Assembly: GCF_000332495.1 (NCBI RefSeq)
Contig: NZ_AOGW02000010.1
Location: 806,001 to 870,000, forward strand
Length of the DNA: 64,000 nucleotides
Origin: Leptospira terpstrae serovar Hualin str. LT 11-33 = ATCC 700639
GTDB lineage: Bacteria > Spirochaetota > Leptospiria > Leptospirales > Leptospiraceae
Direction: 5' to 3'
In this document: one piece after another, positions 51,025-63,250 of the stretch
Position numbering within the stretch: position 1 is the stretch's first letter
Layout: each line of letters starts with the position of its first letter
Position numbers and translations under genes: made by a program
The notes under the pieces: generated by a model
Databases searched by the model: none
What the model was told of the DNA's origin: nothing
Seen by the model: only the letters and a program-made list of their open reading frames with translations

Positions 51025-51285
51025 TCGCAGATTTCCTGAATCCGTTTACACTGTCTTCTGACAAGGAAAGGTAAAATCAGAAAAAAAGCAAGTATGTAAG
51101 GGTTTTGGTTGCGAAAAAACATGAAAAGAGACATAATTCTAAATTTTTTAGAAACTTTCTTTATTGAAACCCAGTCTCAATTAATCGCTCCCTTCCCACC
51201 AAACAGGCGTTACTTTTCCTCTAAAAATTTAGAATGAGTTAGAATCGGCCTAAGATTTGCATAAGGCAGTAACCAAAACCATCCC
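51025..51285. other. 261-base gap between act operon and MCP gene
   Basis: The region lies upstream of actA and downstream of the MCP gene, so it must contain the act promoter and any MCP terminator. I found no strong -35/-10 pair. It holds a small TTCTAAATTTTTTAGAA hairpin and a TGTCTTCTGACA inverted repeat. No coding frame of note is seen. Confidence 0.4.
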
Positions 51286-53286
51286 TTAGTTCCTTGAAAT
51301 CGTAAACCTCTTCGTAATAGAACGTAAAGTATCTGCAGCATGAGATAAACTTTTAGAAGAGGAAGCAACCAAGTCGGAGCCAGTGGCAATGTGCATAGTT
51401 TCATTATTGATCCCGATCACTGACTGGGAAATTTGTTCAATCGCCCGTTTTTGTTCGTCGATGGCCCCACGAATGGACTCAGATTCACGACCCACTTCGG
51501 CGGAACGTTCATCGACTTCCTGGTTGTAGTTCAGTTGAGACTTGGTTGCCTCCGAAAGGCGTTTCATCACACTTTCTACTTCTGCAATGTCTCGGATGAT
51601 GAGATTGAGTAATTCCACAGAGGAACGAATTCCCTTGGCCCCTTCCTCAAGTTCCTTACTGTTTTTTCCAATCATATCCTCTATGGCCTGGATGGAATGC
51701 GCTGTTTTGTCGGAAAGTTTCGAGATCTCCTCGGCAACAATGGCAAACCCTCGCCCCGCCTCTCCTGCTCTTGCGGCTTCAATGGCAGCATTCAATGCAA
51801 GTAAACTGGTTTGGTCAGAGATTTCATCAATGATGCCAATGACTTCTTTCATTTCAGAGGAAGACTCTAAGATGACATTAATCACTTCCTTCATTTGGTT
51901 TAAGGACTCACCACCGAGTTTTGCTTGTTTGGTAATATTTTCTGTATTGGCGAGAGCGGCCTTGGTATCCTTTTCAATTTGAATGGCTCCTTTAGAAAGC
52001 TCTAAAATCTTTTGGTTAAATTCCAAAATATTGTCGTGTTGTTTGACAGTGGAAGCAGCTGTAGTTTCCATACTGGCTACTACTTCCTCTGTGGTGGCGG
52101 AGATCTCTTCTGCCGATGCAGCCGTTCCTTGGGCCATATCAGAAAAACTAGCAGAAGACTCACGTAATCCCTCAGCAGAAGAGGCAATCTCTTCAGCCAC
52201 CGTTTGGATTTCGCCAAGAGAGTTTCTGATGCTTTTTACGAAACCATCCAGTGCCAAATTCATTTGTCCAATTTCATCATGGTTTGTGAGTGTAAATGAT
52301 TCTGTTAAATCACCGGCAGCCATTTTATCTAAAATAGCTACAGAGGATTCTAAAGGGAATAGACGTTTTTTAAGAAACCGAAAGATTCCAAAGACAACAA
52401 GGGCTGTAATCAAAAACACAACGACAAGAGCAGTGACAGCTACCTGAATGAATCCTGAATTCATATCGGACTTAGGAAGCACCACTCCGATAATGGTATT
52501 CCACTCTTCCAACCGTTTGATGAGAAAAGCAAAATCTTTTCCATTTTCTGTATATTCAAAGTAGGCTCCATCTTTGGCTTCGAGTATGGGCCTTCCTTCT
52601 GGAATTTTACTTAAATCCATTTTTAGAATTTTTGATTTATCGGGACCAGCAAAAACAACTCCCTTCGTTGTAATGGCAGTTACATAACCATTGGCACCAA
52701 CGTGGATCCCTTCTCCCATACGTTTCGATACCTGTTCTAAATTCAAAGCGATCCATAAAATCCCGACAAGTCTACCTTGGTCTTCAATAGGAAATGAAAC
52801 TAGACTCACAGGCAAACCAGTGATAGGTGACTCCTGGACAGAGCCAATTAAAAACTTTTTCTTTAATGCAACAACCACATGGTCACCAGTTTTTGACTCT
52901 TCTAATTGGTAACCTATTGAACGGGGAATCCCAGCTGCAAATATCTTAGCATTTTGGATGGGAGCAGATAAAAAGATATTTTCGTATTCGCCATTCGCAT
53001 CTTGCATAATTCCCACAAGGAGATTGGTGGCAAATTCGGACTTTCCTGATTGGAAGGATTCTACGATCTCTCTTTGTTTGGAAAGTAAACCTGCAATCCG
53101 CAGTTGTGATTTATAATAATTAGAAAGTTCGGCACCGGCACTTTTGCCCGCGTTTTCCATTTCCCCTCGGTAAACTTTGACAAGAAGTCCCCAATTCAAA
53201 TACAAGATGAGAGTAGATACAACCGCAGATAAGATGAGGATGGATAGGAATGTATAGAGACCGAGGATGTATTTTAAACTTTTCAT
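51286..53286 (-). CDS. methyl-accepting chemotaxis protein
   Basis: The roughly 666-residue receptor has two membrane helices (about 7-29 and 280-300) around a periplasmic dCache-type sensor. A HAMP domain ([18 protein letters not shown]) and the cytoplasmic signalling hairpin [25 protein letters not shown] follow. The tip and methylation helices look complete. I chose ATG 53286 since the first helix begins directly after it; an upstream ATG would add eight residues. The ligand is unknown. Confidence 0.93.
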   Translation of the reverse strand: MKSLKYILGLYTFLSILILSAVVSTLILYLNWGLLVKVYRGEMENAGKSAGAELSNYYKSQLRIAGLLSKQREIVESFQSGKSEFATNLLVGIMQDANGEYENIFLSAPIQNAKIFAAGIPRSIGYQLEESKTGDHVVVALKKKFLIGSVQESPITGLPVSLVSFPIEDQGRLVGILWIALNLEQVSKRMGEGIHVGANGYVTAITTKGVVFAGPDKSKILKMDLSKIPEGRPILEAKDGAYFEYTENGKDFAFLIKRLEEWNTIIGVVLPKSDMNSGFIQVAVTALVVVFLITALVVFGIFRFLKKRLFPLESSVAILDKMAAGDLTESFTLTNHDEIGQMNLALDGFVKSIRNSLGEIQTVAEEIASSAEGLRESSASFSDMAQGTAASAEEISATTEEVVASMETTAASTVKQHDNILEFNQKILELSKGAIQIEKDTKAALANTENITKQAKLGGESLNQMKEVINVILESSSEMKEVIGIIDEISDQTSLLALNAAIEAARAGEAGRGFAIVAEEISKLSDKTAHSIQAIEDMIGKNSKELEEGAKGIRSSVELLNLIIRDIAEVESVMKRLSEATKSQLNYNQEVDERSAEVGRESESIRGAIDEQKRAIEQISQSVIGINNETMHIATGSDLVASSSKSLSHAADTLRSITKRFTISRN

Positions 53287-53456
53287 ATGGCACCGTATGT
53301 GACGTGTCATTACACCGAGTTTTTAAAAAATGGAAAGGATTTCTTGGAAAAATATTTCTAAATTTGTGATTGGGAAGGAGTTAAGAATCGAGTCATAAGT
53401 AGTATAAACTTAGTACAAGTCTCTAATATTCAAAATCTCTGGAAAATGGATAGGGC

Positions 53457-53492
53457 AAAAAAAAAGGCCCTGATTTGACATCGAAGGGCCCT
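53457..53492 (-). terminator. terminator after the family 39 glycosyltransferase
   Basis: The stem AGGGCC/GGCCCT encloses a 13-base loop. On the minus strand, it is followed by nine Ts. It lies 29 bases after the glycosyltransferase stop. Confidence 0.8.
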
Positions 53493-53521
53493 AAAAACCA
53501 GACTTACACAATTTAGCCTAG

Positions 53522-55228
53522 TTATACTTTCGAATTTTTAGAAGATTTCCCCTGAATTTTTTTTAGCCAAATCAAAGAAATTTTCTTTGTGACGAGGCCC
53601 CTTGTCTCTTTTTTCAAAAAACCGATGGTGGGTGTGGCTACTTTGAAGGATTCACGTTCCAAAACGGGCTCAATGCTGTATCCCGGACCCGCAAGTTCCT
53701 GCAGTTGGCCGAGTTTTTCGGAAGGTAGGATAAGAAGTCTTTCTGGTTTTTCTGACCAAAGTTTGTCTAGTTTATCTCGATCATAGACGTTTCTAAAGTT
53801 TCTTTCCGCATAAAAACCATAGGAACGTTTGGAATTGGACAACCAAAAGGTATACACCACGGGTTCGTTTGGTTCAAGTTCTTTAATTTTGGCTCCAAAT
53901 TCTTTAGCAGGTTGGAAACTGGTTAGGAGTGGATAAAACTGTAAACTAATCGCACTGAAAAACAAGGTGGCACCCACAAGAGTCACTAACACTTCCAAAG
54001 GAATGAGTTGCGCCGACAACATGATAAAAAGGATTCCAATGGCACCAAATACATAGTAAAGAATTCCGACATCTGCCACAAAAACGGGAATGAGAAAGTA
54101 GCCAACTAAATAGACAAGACCTGCAATTAAGAAGGAAGGACGAAGGCGCTCCACACTAGAACGAAACAAACTTTCTTCGGCAATTTTTCCGAAATACAAG
54201 GCTGCCCCTGGCAATACCCAATAAGTGTATTGTGGGAGGGGAAACCTGGAAAAAGAAATTAAGAATAAAAAGAGAAATACCCAAAACGGAATCACAAAAT
54301 CGATTTCTTTGTATTCGTTTGCTCGAATTTTACGAAGGATTTCCTTCCATCCCAAAGATTTAATATAGTTGTAAGTGCGAAATGCGATGTAAATAATCAT
54401 CGGCACCACTCCACTAAAGAAAGCCCAAGAAAAAGATTTATAAAAGTAGAATGGATCAAACTTCACATCATACATCTCTTTGTAAAAACGACCAAAGGAC
54501 TGGATCCACAAAAAGAAGGATGGGCCATAAGAATTAAAACTTTTATAAAGTAAAACACACCAAAAGGCAGGAAGAGATGCGAGGACAAAAATCCCCGTGG
54601 GAACTCTCATCGATAATAACAACTTCCAATCCCTGCGAAATAGAATGTCCCCGCCAATAGATAAAGCAGGAATCACAACAGAGATTGGACCTTTGGTGAT
54701 AAATCCCATGGACATCATAAGATACATTAAATAAAAATAATTAGGATTTTTCTTTCTTCCTAAATAGTAAAAGTGATAGGTAAAAACCAAATAAGCAGTG
54801 AGATAAACATCGATTTTGGGATCCACAATCATGGCATAAAAACCAGGAGCTAGTAGATACGCAAAAGATGCCAGATAACCTTGTCTTTCCTTTCCGCCTG
54901 TTAAAATCGTAATGCGATAGATAGAAAAAACAGAAAGTAAACTGAGAAGAATTGCAGGAATCCGAAATGCAATATTACTAATTCCGAATAGAGAAAAGGA
55001 TGTGGCTATTGTCCAAAAGGTAAGGATGGGTTTGTCTAAATAACGCCTTCCATTATCGAACAAGGTAAAAAAATCACCAGATAACACTAGTTCACGACTA
55101 ATGCTAGCATACTGAGAACTATCGATATCGATTACATCCAACGGAAGTGTAAATAAAACAGGAAGGGATGCGAGAAGTAAAAGAATTCGATAAAAAATTC
55201 TTTCGGAGGGAGCAAGGTTTTCTTTCAT
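53522..55228 (-). CDS. family 39 glycosyltransferase, ArnT-like
   Basis: The 568-residue integral membrane protein resembles the PMT/ArnT family that transfers a sugar from a lipid-linked donor. About 11 helices cover most of it, with a first periplasmic loop DVIDIDSSQYASISRELVLSGDFF containing the acidic catalytic residue, and RYLDKPILTFWTIATSFSLFG. I chose ATG 55228 because it overlaps the TGA of the upstream gene. The acceptor may be lipid A or a protein, not known here. Confidence 0.85.
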   Translation of the reverse strand: MKENLAPSERIFYRILLLLASLPVLFTLPLDVIDIDSSQYASISRELVLSGDFFTLFDNGRRYLDKPILTFWTIATSFSLFGISNIAFRIPAILLSLLSVFSIYRITILTGGKERQGYLASFAYLLAPGFYAMIVDPKIDVYLTAYLVFTYHFYYLGRKKNPNYFYLMYLMMSMGFITKGPISVVIPALSIGGDILFRRDWKLLLSMRVPTGIFVLASLPAFWCVLLYKSFNSYGPSFFLWIQSFGRFYKEMYDVKFDPFYFYKSFSWAFFSGVVPMIIYIAFRTYNYIKSLGWKEILRKIRANEYKEIDFVIPFWVFLFLFLISFSRFPLPQYTYWVLPGAALYFGKIAEESLFRSSVERLRPSFLIAGLVYLVGYFLIPVFVADVGILYYVFGAIGILFIMLSAQLIPLEVLVTLVGATLFFSAISLQFYPLLTSFQPAKEFGAKIKELEPNEPVVYTFWLSNSKRSYGFYAERNFRNVYDRDKLDKLWSEKPERLLILPSEKLGQLQELAGPGYSIEPVLERESFKVATPTIGFLKKETRGLVTKKISLIWLKKIQGKSSKNSKV

Positions 55229-55509
55229 TCTAAAGCACCAATTTGTAAGAGGCATTGTCCAAATCCTTTACAGGAATTGGGTTCTTGGTCATAACATTGA
55301 AGGATATCACTATTGTGTGTGGTACATCCATCCATACATTGGATTCGGCCAGTACGTTTGACATCTGGTGCTAAGGTAAGTTTCAGTTCTTCCTCAGTGC
55401 AAGTGACAAAGACTTCACATGCCGCTTGGCATTTTTTTTCTACGATATCTTGGCAATTCCCAAACAAGATAGCTATCGCAAGAGTTAAGATCCATTTACC
55501 GTGTTTCAC
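55225..55509 (-). CDS. Cys-rich putative lipoprotein, 94 aa
   Basis: The protein starts with GTG 55509, preceded by AAGGA, inside the end of rlmN. A lipoprotein signal ends at FGNC. The mature part has nine Cys, one lipid-modified and eight that could form four disulfides, as in [13 protein letters not shown] and IQCMDGC. It overlaps the glycosyltransferase by four bases. No known domain; the Cys pattern suggests a small extracytoplasmic fold. Confidence 0.7.
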   Translation of the reverse strand: MKHGKWILTLAIAILFGNCQDIVEKKCQAACEVFVTCTEEELKLTLAPDVKRTGRIQCMDGCTTHNSDILQCYDQEPNSCKGFGQCLLQIGALE

Positions 55510-56554
55510 TTCGAATTCCTTTTAGAGCTAACATTCCGCAAGCACCATTAATGTCCCGGCCAGGACTTCTACGGTTGAGAATGGGGGCTGTTGTTTTTGC
55601 TTTGAGATGCATGACAAAATCTTTGACCTCATCGTCTGTGGGTCTCCGCCATCCTGTAAAATCAGTATTCAGAGGAATTACATTGATTTTACATTTATTG
55701 ACCGAACGTGCAATTTTTGCCAGGCGCTCCGCATTGTCACGACCCATATTCACATCTGGGATCATTACATATTCAAATGTAATGGCACGGTCAAGTTCCT
55801 TAGTGAATCTTTTAGCCGATTCAACTAGTTTGTCTAACGGATGTTTATCGTTTACATCCATGATCGAGGAACGGGAATTAGGGTTGGGATGATTGAGAGA
55901 GATGGCAAAATTAAAGGGTTCTTTGTTTTCGATAAATCGATTGATTCCTGTTGTCACACCTGCAGTGGAAATAGTGATTCGGAGTGCACCAAGACCAAAA
56001 CCTTCTTTGTCACGGAGGATATGGGCTGCCTTCATCACAGAGAAGTAGTTATGCATAGGTTCCCCCATTCCCATAAATACGATGTTTGTGGCTCGGTCTC
56101 CCACAAGTCGTTCCACTTGCAAAATTTGGTCTAGGATTTGCCATGTATGAAGGTTGCCTTTGTATTCCAAAAGTCCTGTGGCACAGAATTTACAATTGAG
56201 AGTACATCCAATTTGGGAAGAGATACAAATGGTTTTACGACCCCCATCTCCTGAAGGAATCCAAACGGCTTCGATCTCTTTGTTTTCACCTACATAAAAA
56301 GTAAATTTACGAGTTCCGTCTTCTTTGGACGCAAGGTCCCTTCCAAGTTCAATTTCAGGAAAGGAAGTATGTTGTTTTAATTTTTCGCGAGCTTCTTTGG
56401 ATAGGGTGGTGAACTGGTCTAAGTTCGTATAACGGCTCTTATAGATACCTGTATAAATTTGTGCTGCTCGGTATTTTTCCAGACCTAAGGAAACACATAA
56501 CTCTTCTAGTTCTTTTTTGGTTTTCCCTTTGAGAACCGGTATTTCCTCTTTCAT
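55496..56554 (-). CDS. rlmN: dual-specificity RNA methyltransferase RlmN
   Basis: RlmN is a radical SAM enzyme that methylates C2 of A2503 in 23S rRNA and A37 in some tRNAs. The cluster motif is [11 protein letters not shown], and the mechanistic Cys is in [11 protein letters not shown]. Other signatures are [11 protein letters not shown] and [13 protein letters not shown] chose ATG 56554 (352 residues), since the KTKKELEEL segment starts just after it; the open frame extends to 56608. Confidence 0.95.
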   Translation of the reverse strand: MKEEIPVLKGKTKKELEELCVSLGLEKYRAAQIYTGIYKSRYTNLDQFTTLSKEAREKLKQHTSFPEIELGRDLASKEDGTRKFTFYVGENKEIEAVWIPSGDGGRKTICISSQIGCTLNCKFCATGLLEYKGNLHTWQILDQILQVERLVGDRATNIVFMGMGEPMHNYFSVMKAAHILRDKEGFGLGALRITISTAGVTTGINRFIENKEPFNFAISLNHPNPNSRSSIMDVNDKHPLDKLVESAKRFTKELDRAITFEYVMIPDVNMGRDNAERLAKIARSVNKCKINVIPLNTDFTGWRRPTDDEVKDFVMHLKAKTTAPILNRRSPGRDINGACGMLALKGIRSETR

Positions 56555-56768
56555 TTGTTTGGATGATCCACCTTTAGCCAATCTTTTCTGCGCCCCCCGT
56601 AGGGACAAGGATTTCCGGCAATTCTCTAATTCATACTCCAGATTCGGCTACGGAACAAGTCTAAAACGGAAATCTTGGCCACTTCTTAGTGAAATTACTG
56701 AGGCCAAATGGACATTGACTTACATACATTGATTCAAAAGCCTAGTATCTAGTGAGGAAAAATTACGA

Positions 56769-58088
56769 ATGAATAGCGACGCCTTTATGGAATATGCCTT
56801 TATCGTCATGGTCGCGCTGATAGGAATCGAGATATTTGTTTCCTACATCAAAGGAAAACAATATTACCGATTGAATGTTCTCATTGCAGACGTGAGTACT
56901 GGTGTGATCTTTGCATTGATTGGAGTGGTCATCCTCCTCGGTGCCTTGTATGTATATGACCAAGTGGAAAGAAACTTTTCTCTCTCAACGCTTGGGTACA
57001 ATTTTTTTCCACTGGAAAGCCCATTTCGTTTTTCGCCAAGTTTTTCTGTAAACTGGAAGGCTCTCGGAGCTTGGAGTTTTGCAGTTGTCTTTGCTGATTT
57101 TATCTATTACTGGTTTCATAGACATTGCCACGAAATCAATTTATTTTGGGCCACCCATGTCACCCACCACTCCACACAAGAAATGAATTTATCTGTGGCT
57201 TTTCGTGGAAACGGGTTACAAAGAATATTCGAATATATTTATTTTCTATCTATGGCAGTCCTTGGAATTCCCTGGCCAATGTTTTTACTCAGTCATAGAA
57301 TTCTAAAAGTTTACCAATTTGTGGTCCACACTCGTTTTGTTGGGAAGTTAGGATTTTTAGAAGAGTTTATGGTGACTCCTTCCAACCACAGAGTTCACCA
57401 TGGAATCCAACCAAAATACATTGACCGCAACCATGGTGGTATCTTTATCGTTTGGGATCGGATGTTTGGATCTTTTGAATGGGAAGCGGAAGAACCTATC
57501 TATGGTTTGACAAAACCAGTGAATTCTTTTAACCCCATCACGGTAAACCTACATGTATTCAAAGATATGTTCTTTCAAATTCTGAAATGTAAATCTTTGG
57601 GTGATGTATTGAAAACGGTATTTGGACCTCCTGGTTGGAAACCAACATACTTAATTACACCTGCGGATGCAGCTCCCGAACCGAACAAAGTGGTCAAATA
57701 TGATCCAAAACCTCCGATGGGAGTTATGATTTATGTGGCACTCCAAGCGGCTGTACTTATGGCAGTGGGTCTTGTGATTTGGAAGGTAGCAAAAATCAAT
57801 TTAGAAAAGGACATGGTGACATTGGGAATATTATCCATCGTGATCGTCTTTAGTCTGTTTTCTATCGATAGGACAATGGAAATGAAACGATGGTCGAGAA
57901 GGACAGAAGTAGTTCGAAACGTTCTCTTTATTCTAGCTTTTGTTGCGGCACTGTTTTATTCCAATATTCCAAATATTGAGATCTTTGCCATTCCACTCAT
58001 TGGCCTCTCGTTTGTATCCTTAGTTTGGATAGTCATCAAACGAAAGACCTTCTTTGATTTGAGTAATATTTCTAATACTTGGTATTAG
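56769..58088 (+). CDS. fatty acid hydroxylase/sterol desaturase family protein
   Basis: The 439-residue membrane protein has helices before and after a di-iron core with the His motifs HRHCH, HVTHH and HRVHH. These belong to the fatty acid hydroxylase superfamily that includes sterol desaturases and alkylglycerol monooxygenase. The long C-terminal half with further helices points to the alkylglycerol monooxygenase-like branch. It would act on membrane lipid ethers or sterols, but the substrate is inferred. It overlaps the convergent sulfatase by 17 bases. Confidence 0.85.
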   Translation: MNSDAFMEYAFIVMVALIGIEIFVSYIKGKQYYRLNVLIADVSTGVIFALIGVVILLGALYVYDQVERNFSLSTLGYNFFPLESPFRFSPSFSVNWKALGAWSFAVVFADFIYYWFHRHCHEINLFWATHVTHHSTQEMNLSVAFRGNGLQRIFEYIYFLSMAVLGIPWPMFLLSHRILKVYQFVVHTRFVGKLGFLEEFMVTPSNHRVHHGIQPKYIDRNHGGIFIVWDRMFGSFEWEAEEPIYGLTKPVNSFNPITVNLHVFKDMFFQILKCKSLGDVLKTVFGPPGWKPTYLITPADAAPEPNKVVKYDPKPPMGVMIYVALQAAVLMAVGLVIWKVAKINLEKDMVTLGILSIVIVFSLFSIDRTMEMKRWSRRTEVVRNVLFILAFVAALFYSNIPNIEIFAIPLIGLSFVSLVWIVIKRKTFFDLSNISNTWY

Positions 58089-60066
58089 ATTTAATTTCTT
58101 TAAGAACGGACTCCGAAGGGAACAAATGGTTCGACTTCAGGAGTTCGTCTCCTAAATTTAAAAAAGCTTTCGTTTTATCCCCATGTTTTTTGCATAAATT
58201 GATATCTCTGTAACAAAGCCCGATGTCCACAAACGGTGGTTTGATGGTCTTTGTTTCCCCCTGTCCACCAGACACTGACTGGTAATACAAAAAGTCATCT
58301 TCAATCCATCCAAATATATTCCCATAGGCAAAATAAGCAGACTGTCCTTTCACTTTCCTTAAATCCCGACCCATCACACTAAAATAAACTTCCCTTTCCA
58401 TAAAACCAAGGATCGTAGGAATTAAATCCAACTGGGAAGTGATGTCTTCTCTCAGTTCCGGTTTGATTTTACCCGGGGCATAGATCAGTAGAGGAACATT
58501 GCGATCTTCGTAATAGTTGAGAAAGCGGTGGTGGCTATGGTCTGAAACAAAAAAGAAAATAGTATCCTTAAAGTAAGGAGCTTTTTTTGCTTTTTCCATA
58601 TATTCATGCAGAGCAAAGTCTGCATAGTGGAGAACGTTTAAGTATTCACTGTCTTGAGTAGTCGATTCAAACAATCGATACTTTTCATCTGGCACTTTGT
58701 ATGGATAGTGAGTGGTTCCTGTATGAATGACAGAGACAATTGGTTTACTAGGCTTTACCTCTAACAACCTTCGATGCATGGCGTCTAGTGAAGCTTCATC
58801 CAAATAACTCCAAGGCCCCGTTTTGTATTCTGGATTTTTTTCTAACTCACTTTTGCCGACGAGAGTATCAAATCCCCAATGGTACATGATACTTCCTTTA
58901 TTGTTAAAACTGAGATCAGTTCCCGTAACAAAAAGAGTTTCATAACCGATTGTTTTTGCAATATTTCCAAGCCCTGAAAAACGATTGAGGATTTGCGGGG
59001 TGCGAACCGCCGTGAGGCCTGGTCTGTCGGGAATTCCTCCCATAAGAGCCATAAGTCCATTGGTAGTCCTTCCCCCACTCGCAAAAAAATTCTTAAAGAA
59101 CATCCCTTGCCGAATGAGTTGGTTAAAATACGGTGTGACTACTTTTCCTTCGACTTGGCCAGTTCCAATGATATCAATAAACTTTCCTGTCCAACCTTCC
59201 AAAACAATCACAACAATATGTGGTAAGGGTTTCGTTGTATTGAGAGTGTTTTTCCGAAGTAAAGGATATTCTTCACTCACAAAAATAGAACCAGGATAAG
59301 CTACTTCCTTTTGGACGATGGCACTGGCATCATTCAATTTCATAAAATGACGGTCGTCCACTTTGGTCATTTTTAAGTCGGTGATCACAGTAAAACCTGG
59401 GTTAAGGACTAAATCGTTGATGATGGTTTCTTTGGTGATGATGGCATCACTTGTCCTTAGAGGACTCGTTTGAATTCCTCCGCGAATCCCAAGAATAAGA
59501 AGTGCCAATACTACCAGAAATTGGAGCCCCGCCCACTTATAGTGTAAATTTACATGCGAATAAGGAAACTTAGATTGGATTTTATAAATTCCAAAACTAA
59601 TGCCACCTATGACAAACAGGCCAAGTAAAAACAAAAAAGGGTTTTGAGAAAAAGCAGATCCCACAAGAGGCAACATTTCAAAACCCAGATATGCAAAAGC
59701 TTCGTATCCTAAATGTTTGTTTCCATTCTCATAATAAATCAAATCCGCAATGAGAAGAAAAAGAAGTAGGATGATTAAAATGACGGGGAAAGTTCTCCAT
59801 ACAGCCCGATAAATACGGTTACGGTTGAGAAAGTGTAAAGAAGAATACAACAAGCTCGCGCCAAGTAACACACATAAGACGGAAATATCAAACCGTGCGC
59901 CTTTTAAAAATGCTTTGAATAAAATCCAAATGGATTTGTCATGGATCCGGTAAGAATACATGGTAAAAAAAGCGACCCGGTAAATAGTAAGGAATACAAT
60001 CCCAAGTCCCGCCAAAAGCAAATGAAACCGAATGTAAAACGGCAGTTTTGAAAATAGTTTTTTCAT
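58072..60066 (-). CDS. sulfatase of the LTA synthase type
   Basis: The 664-residue protein has five N-terminal membrane helices and a C-terminal alkaline phosphatase/sulfatase domain. The metal and nucleophile sites fit VIVLEGWTGKF, GGRTTNGL (catalytic Thr) and FFVSDHSHHRF. LTA synthase-like enzymes transfer phosphoglycerol or phosphoethanolamine from lipids to glycans; Leptospira lacks teichoic acid, so the likely acceptor is a lipid or periplasmic glucan. Confidence 0.85.
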   Translation of the reverse strand: MKKLFSKLPFYIRFHLLLAGLGIVFLTIYRVAFFTMYSYRIHDKSIWILFKAFLKGARFDISVLCVLLGASLLYSSLHFLNRNRIYRAVWRTFPVILIILLLFLLIADLIYYENGNKHLGYEAFAYLGFEMLPLVGSAFSQNPFLFLLGLFVIGGISFGIYKIQSKFPYSHVNLHYKWAGLQFLVVLALLILGIRGGIQTSPLRTSDAIITKETIINDLVLNPGFTVITDLKMTKVDDRHFMKLNDASAIVQKEVAYPGSIFVSEEYPLLRKNTLNTTKPLPHIVVIVLEGWTGKFIDIIGTGQVEGKVVTPYFNQLIRQGMFFKNFFASGGRTTNGLMALMGGIPDRPGLTAVRTPQILNRFSGLGNIAKTIGYETLFVTGTDLSFNNKGSIMYHWGFDTLVGKSELEKNPEYKTGPWSYLDEASLDAMHRRLLEVKPSKPIVSVIHTGTTHYPYKVPDEKYRLFESTTQDSEYLNVLHYADFALHEYMEKAKKAPYFKDTIFFFVSDHSHHRFLNYYEDRNVPLLIYAPGKIKPELREDITSQLDLIPTILGFMEREVYFSVMGRDLRKVKGQSAYFAYGNIFGWIEDDFLYYQSVSGGQGETKTIKPPFVDIGLCYRDINLCKKHGDKTKAFLNLGDELLKSNHLFPSESVLKEIKSNTKY

Positions 60067-60127
60067 AAATAAAAATTAAGAAACGTCCATAAAGTTAATT
60101 CAGTATAATGGTTAGTGCCAATTTTGG

Positions 60128-61363
60128 TTAAGGTTTTACCACTTTATATATGGTTCCTGATTGGTAGTCTGCTACAAAGATTTCTCCATCATTGTCCCGT
60201 CCAAAAGTCGGAATGAGTAAGTTCCATTTTCCAAGTGCAACGGTTTCCGTTACCCTAACATTCTCTCCCGGTTTTGGAACAGGAATAGCCCAAATTTTTC
60301 CTTGGATAAAATCACCAAACACATACATTCCTTTCAAACTGGGAATGGCAGAACCTGTATACACATATCCACCAGTGATGGATTGGCCTTCGTCTCTACC
60401 ATATTCATAAAAAGGAGGTTGGTAAAGTGCCGTATTACAGCCGTCAGTAAAACAATGAAAACCTTCCGTTTGGTTCCAACCGTAATTTTTACCAGAAAGG
60501 ATGATATCTACTTCTTCATAGGCATCTTGGCCCACATCAGCCACAAGCAAACGTCCGTCAGGTGAAAAACTCATTCGCCAAGGATTACGTATCCCATAGG
60601 CAAAAATTTCCGATGCGTAACCGGATTTTCCGACAAAGGGATTGTCTGAAGGTATGGAATAAGGTTTTTTAGATTCTTTGTCAGCGGTCACACTGATTCT
60701 TAAAATGGATCCAAGTAAGGTATTTGGATTTTGTCCATGGTTTTTGGGATCGGCTCTCCACCCTCCATCCCCAAGTCCAATGTACAAATGACTGTCCGGG
60801 CCAAACGCCAATTGTCCCCCATTATGATTAGGATAAGGTTGTTCCACTTGCAATAACACACGTTCGTTTACGAGTTTCATAGTCTCGTAATTGGTTGGGT
60901 TTTCCACTTCCCATTCGGAAACAATCGTGATGTCTTTGTTTGCAATCGACTTAACATAATTGGTATATAGTTTTGGTTGTTTGGAAAACTGTGGATGGAA
61001 AGTAAGACCAAGAAGACCTTCTTCGCTATCCGTAATGACTGGAAATTTTGCAAGCACTCGGCTTGTCTTTTTTTCTCTGTGAAAGAGTATAAGGTTCCCT
61101 GCTTTTTCTAAAACAAAAAGAAAGGGTGTGTCCCCTGGGGGAAACTGGATGTCCGTGGGTTCTTTTACCTTCACGACTTCTTGTAGTGAGATAGCAACTT
61201 GTTTGCGTTTGGCATCCAGGCCGATAAAGAGGGGTTTTGATCCGAGGACTTGGCCATCGGTTTCATACTTCTTATTGAAGTTTTTTAAAACGGTCCTGCC
61301 TAAATCATCACAAGAAATGGAGACAGACAAAAAGGAAAATAAAACAAAGATTTGGATTTTCAT
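60128..61363 (-). CDS. PQQ-dependent sugar dehydrogenase-like lipoprotein
   Basis: The 411-residue protein has a lipoprotein-like signal (MKIQIFVLFSFLSVSISC) and a beta-propeller of the soluble glucose dehydrogenase/PQQ-aldose sugar dehydrogenase type. Landmarks are NHNGGQLAFGPDSHLYIGLGDGG, ILRISVTADK and YGIRNPWRMSFSPDGRLLVADVGQDAYEEV. I chose ATG 61363 where the signal begins. The cofactor and the sugar are inferred from family. Confidence 0.85.
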   Translation of the reverse strand: MKIQIFVLFSFLSVSISCDDLGRTVLKNFNKKYETDGQVLGSKPLFIGLDAKRKQVAISLQEVVKVKEPTDIQFPPGDTPFLFVLEKAGNLILFHREKKTSRVLAKFPVITDSEEGLLGLTFHPQFSKQPKLYTNYVKSIANKDITIVSEWEVENPTNYETMKLVNERVLLQVEQPYPNHNGGQLAFGPDSHLYIGLGDGGWRADPKNHGQNPNTLLGSILRISVTADKESKKPYSIPSDNPFVGKSGYASEIFAYGIRNPWRMSFSPDGRLLVADVGQDAYEEVDIILSGKNYGWNQTEGFHCFTDGCNTALYQPPFYEYGRDEGQSITGGYVYTGSAIPSLKGMYVFGDFIQGKIWAIPVPKPGENVRVTETVALGKWNLLIPTFGRDNDGEIFVADYQSGTIYKVVKP

Positions 61364-61436
61364 AGTACTTAAGGTTCCAGTCATAAGATAATTGACTTGG
61401 ATTTGTGTCCGCAATCAAAAAACTTAGGTGAGATCT

Positions 61437-61739
61437 ATGAAACTCTTTCGAATTCTTTGTATCCCTATCTTCCTCTACTTTGCTTATTTGCAATTGAATG
61501 ACCCTGACCCTTACCTTTGGTTCCCTATTTACGCTATTGTGGCAATCATAGCGCTTGTTGGATTCTATCGTATGGTGCCCAAGTTCGTTGGGTGGATTCT
61601 TATACCAATTTATTTAGTTTTAGCCGTATATTTTTACACACAAGCTCCCTACTTTGGAATGGAAGTGGAAGAAGTCAGAGAGTATTTAGGGCTTTTGATT
61701 GCAAGTGCTGCAGTGGCAGTTCTTGTCTTTAAACGGTAG
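61437..61739 (+). CDS. small integral membrane protein, 100 aa
   Basis: Four hydrophobic helices fill the 100 residues. It begins with MKLFRILCIPIFLYFAYLQLNDPDPYLWFPIYA and fits the transmembrane family 220 type of proteins. ATG 61437 follows AGGTGAG by six bases. A CGGTAG/CTACCG hairpin with TTTT lies at the stop codon. It is divergent from the sugar dehydrogenase. No function is known. Confidence 0.75.
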   Translation: MKLFRILCIPIFLYFAYLQLNDPDPYLWFPIYAIVAIIALVGFYRMVPKFVGWILIPIYLVLAVYFYTQAPYFGMEVEEVREYLGLLIASAAVAVLVFKR

Positions 61740-61754
61740 AAACTACCGCCTTTT
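61734..61754 (+). terminator. short hairpin at the end of the small membrane gene
   Basis: CGGTAG, a three-base loop and CTACCG, then CCTTTT. The stem contains the stop codon. It is short, so termination is only probable. Confidence 0.5.
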
Positions 61755-61821
61755 ACGAAAAGTTACAAAATACTTTGTATCAGGAAAACTAAGGAAAGTG
61801 AGTAGAGAATGAATTTGCCGA

Positions 61822-63216
<1,395 letters not shown>

Positions 63217-63250
63217 ACATTCTCCCTTCTCTATTTCAGAGAATCTTTAA

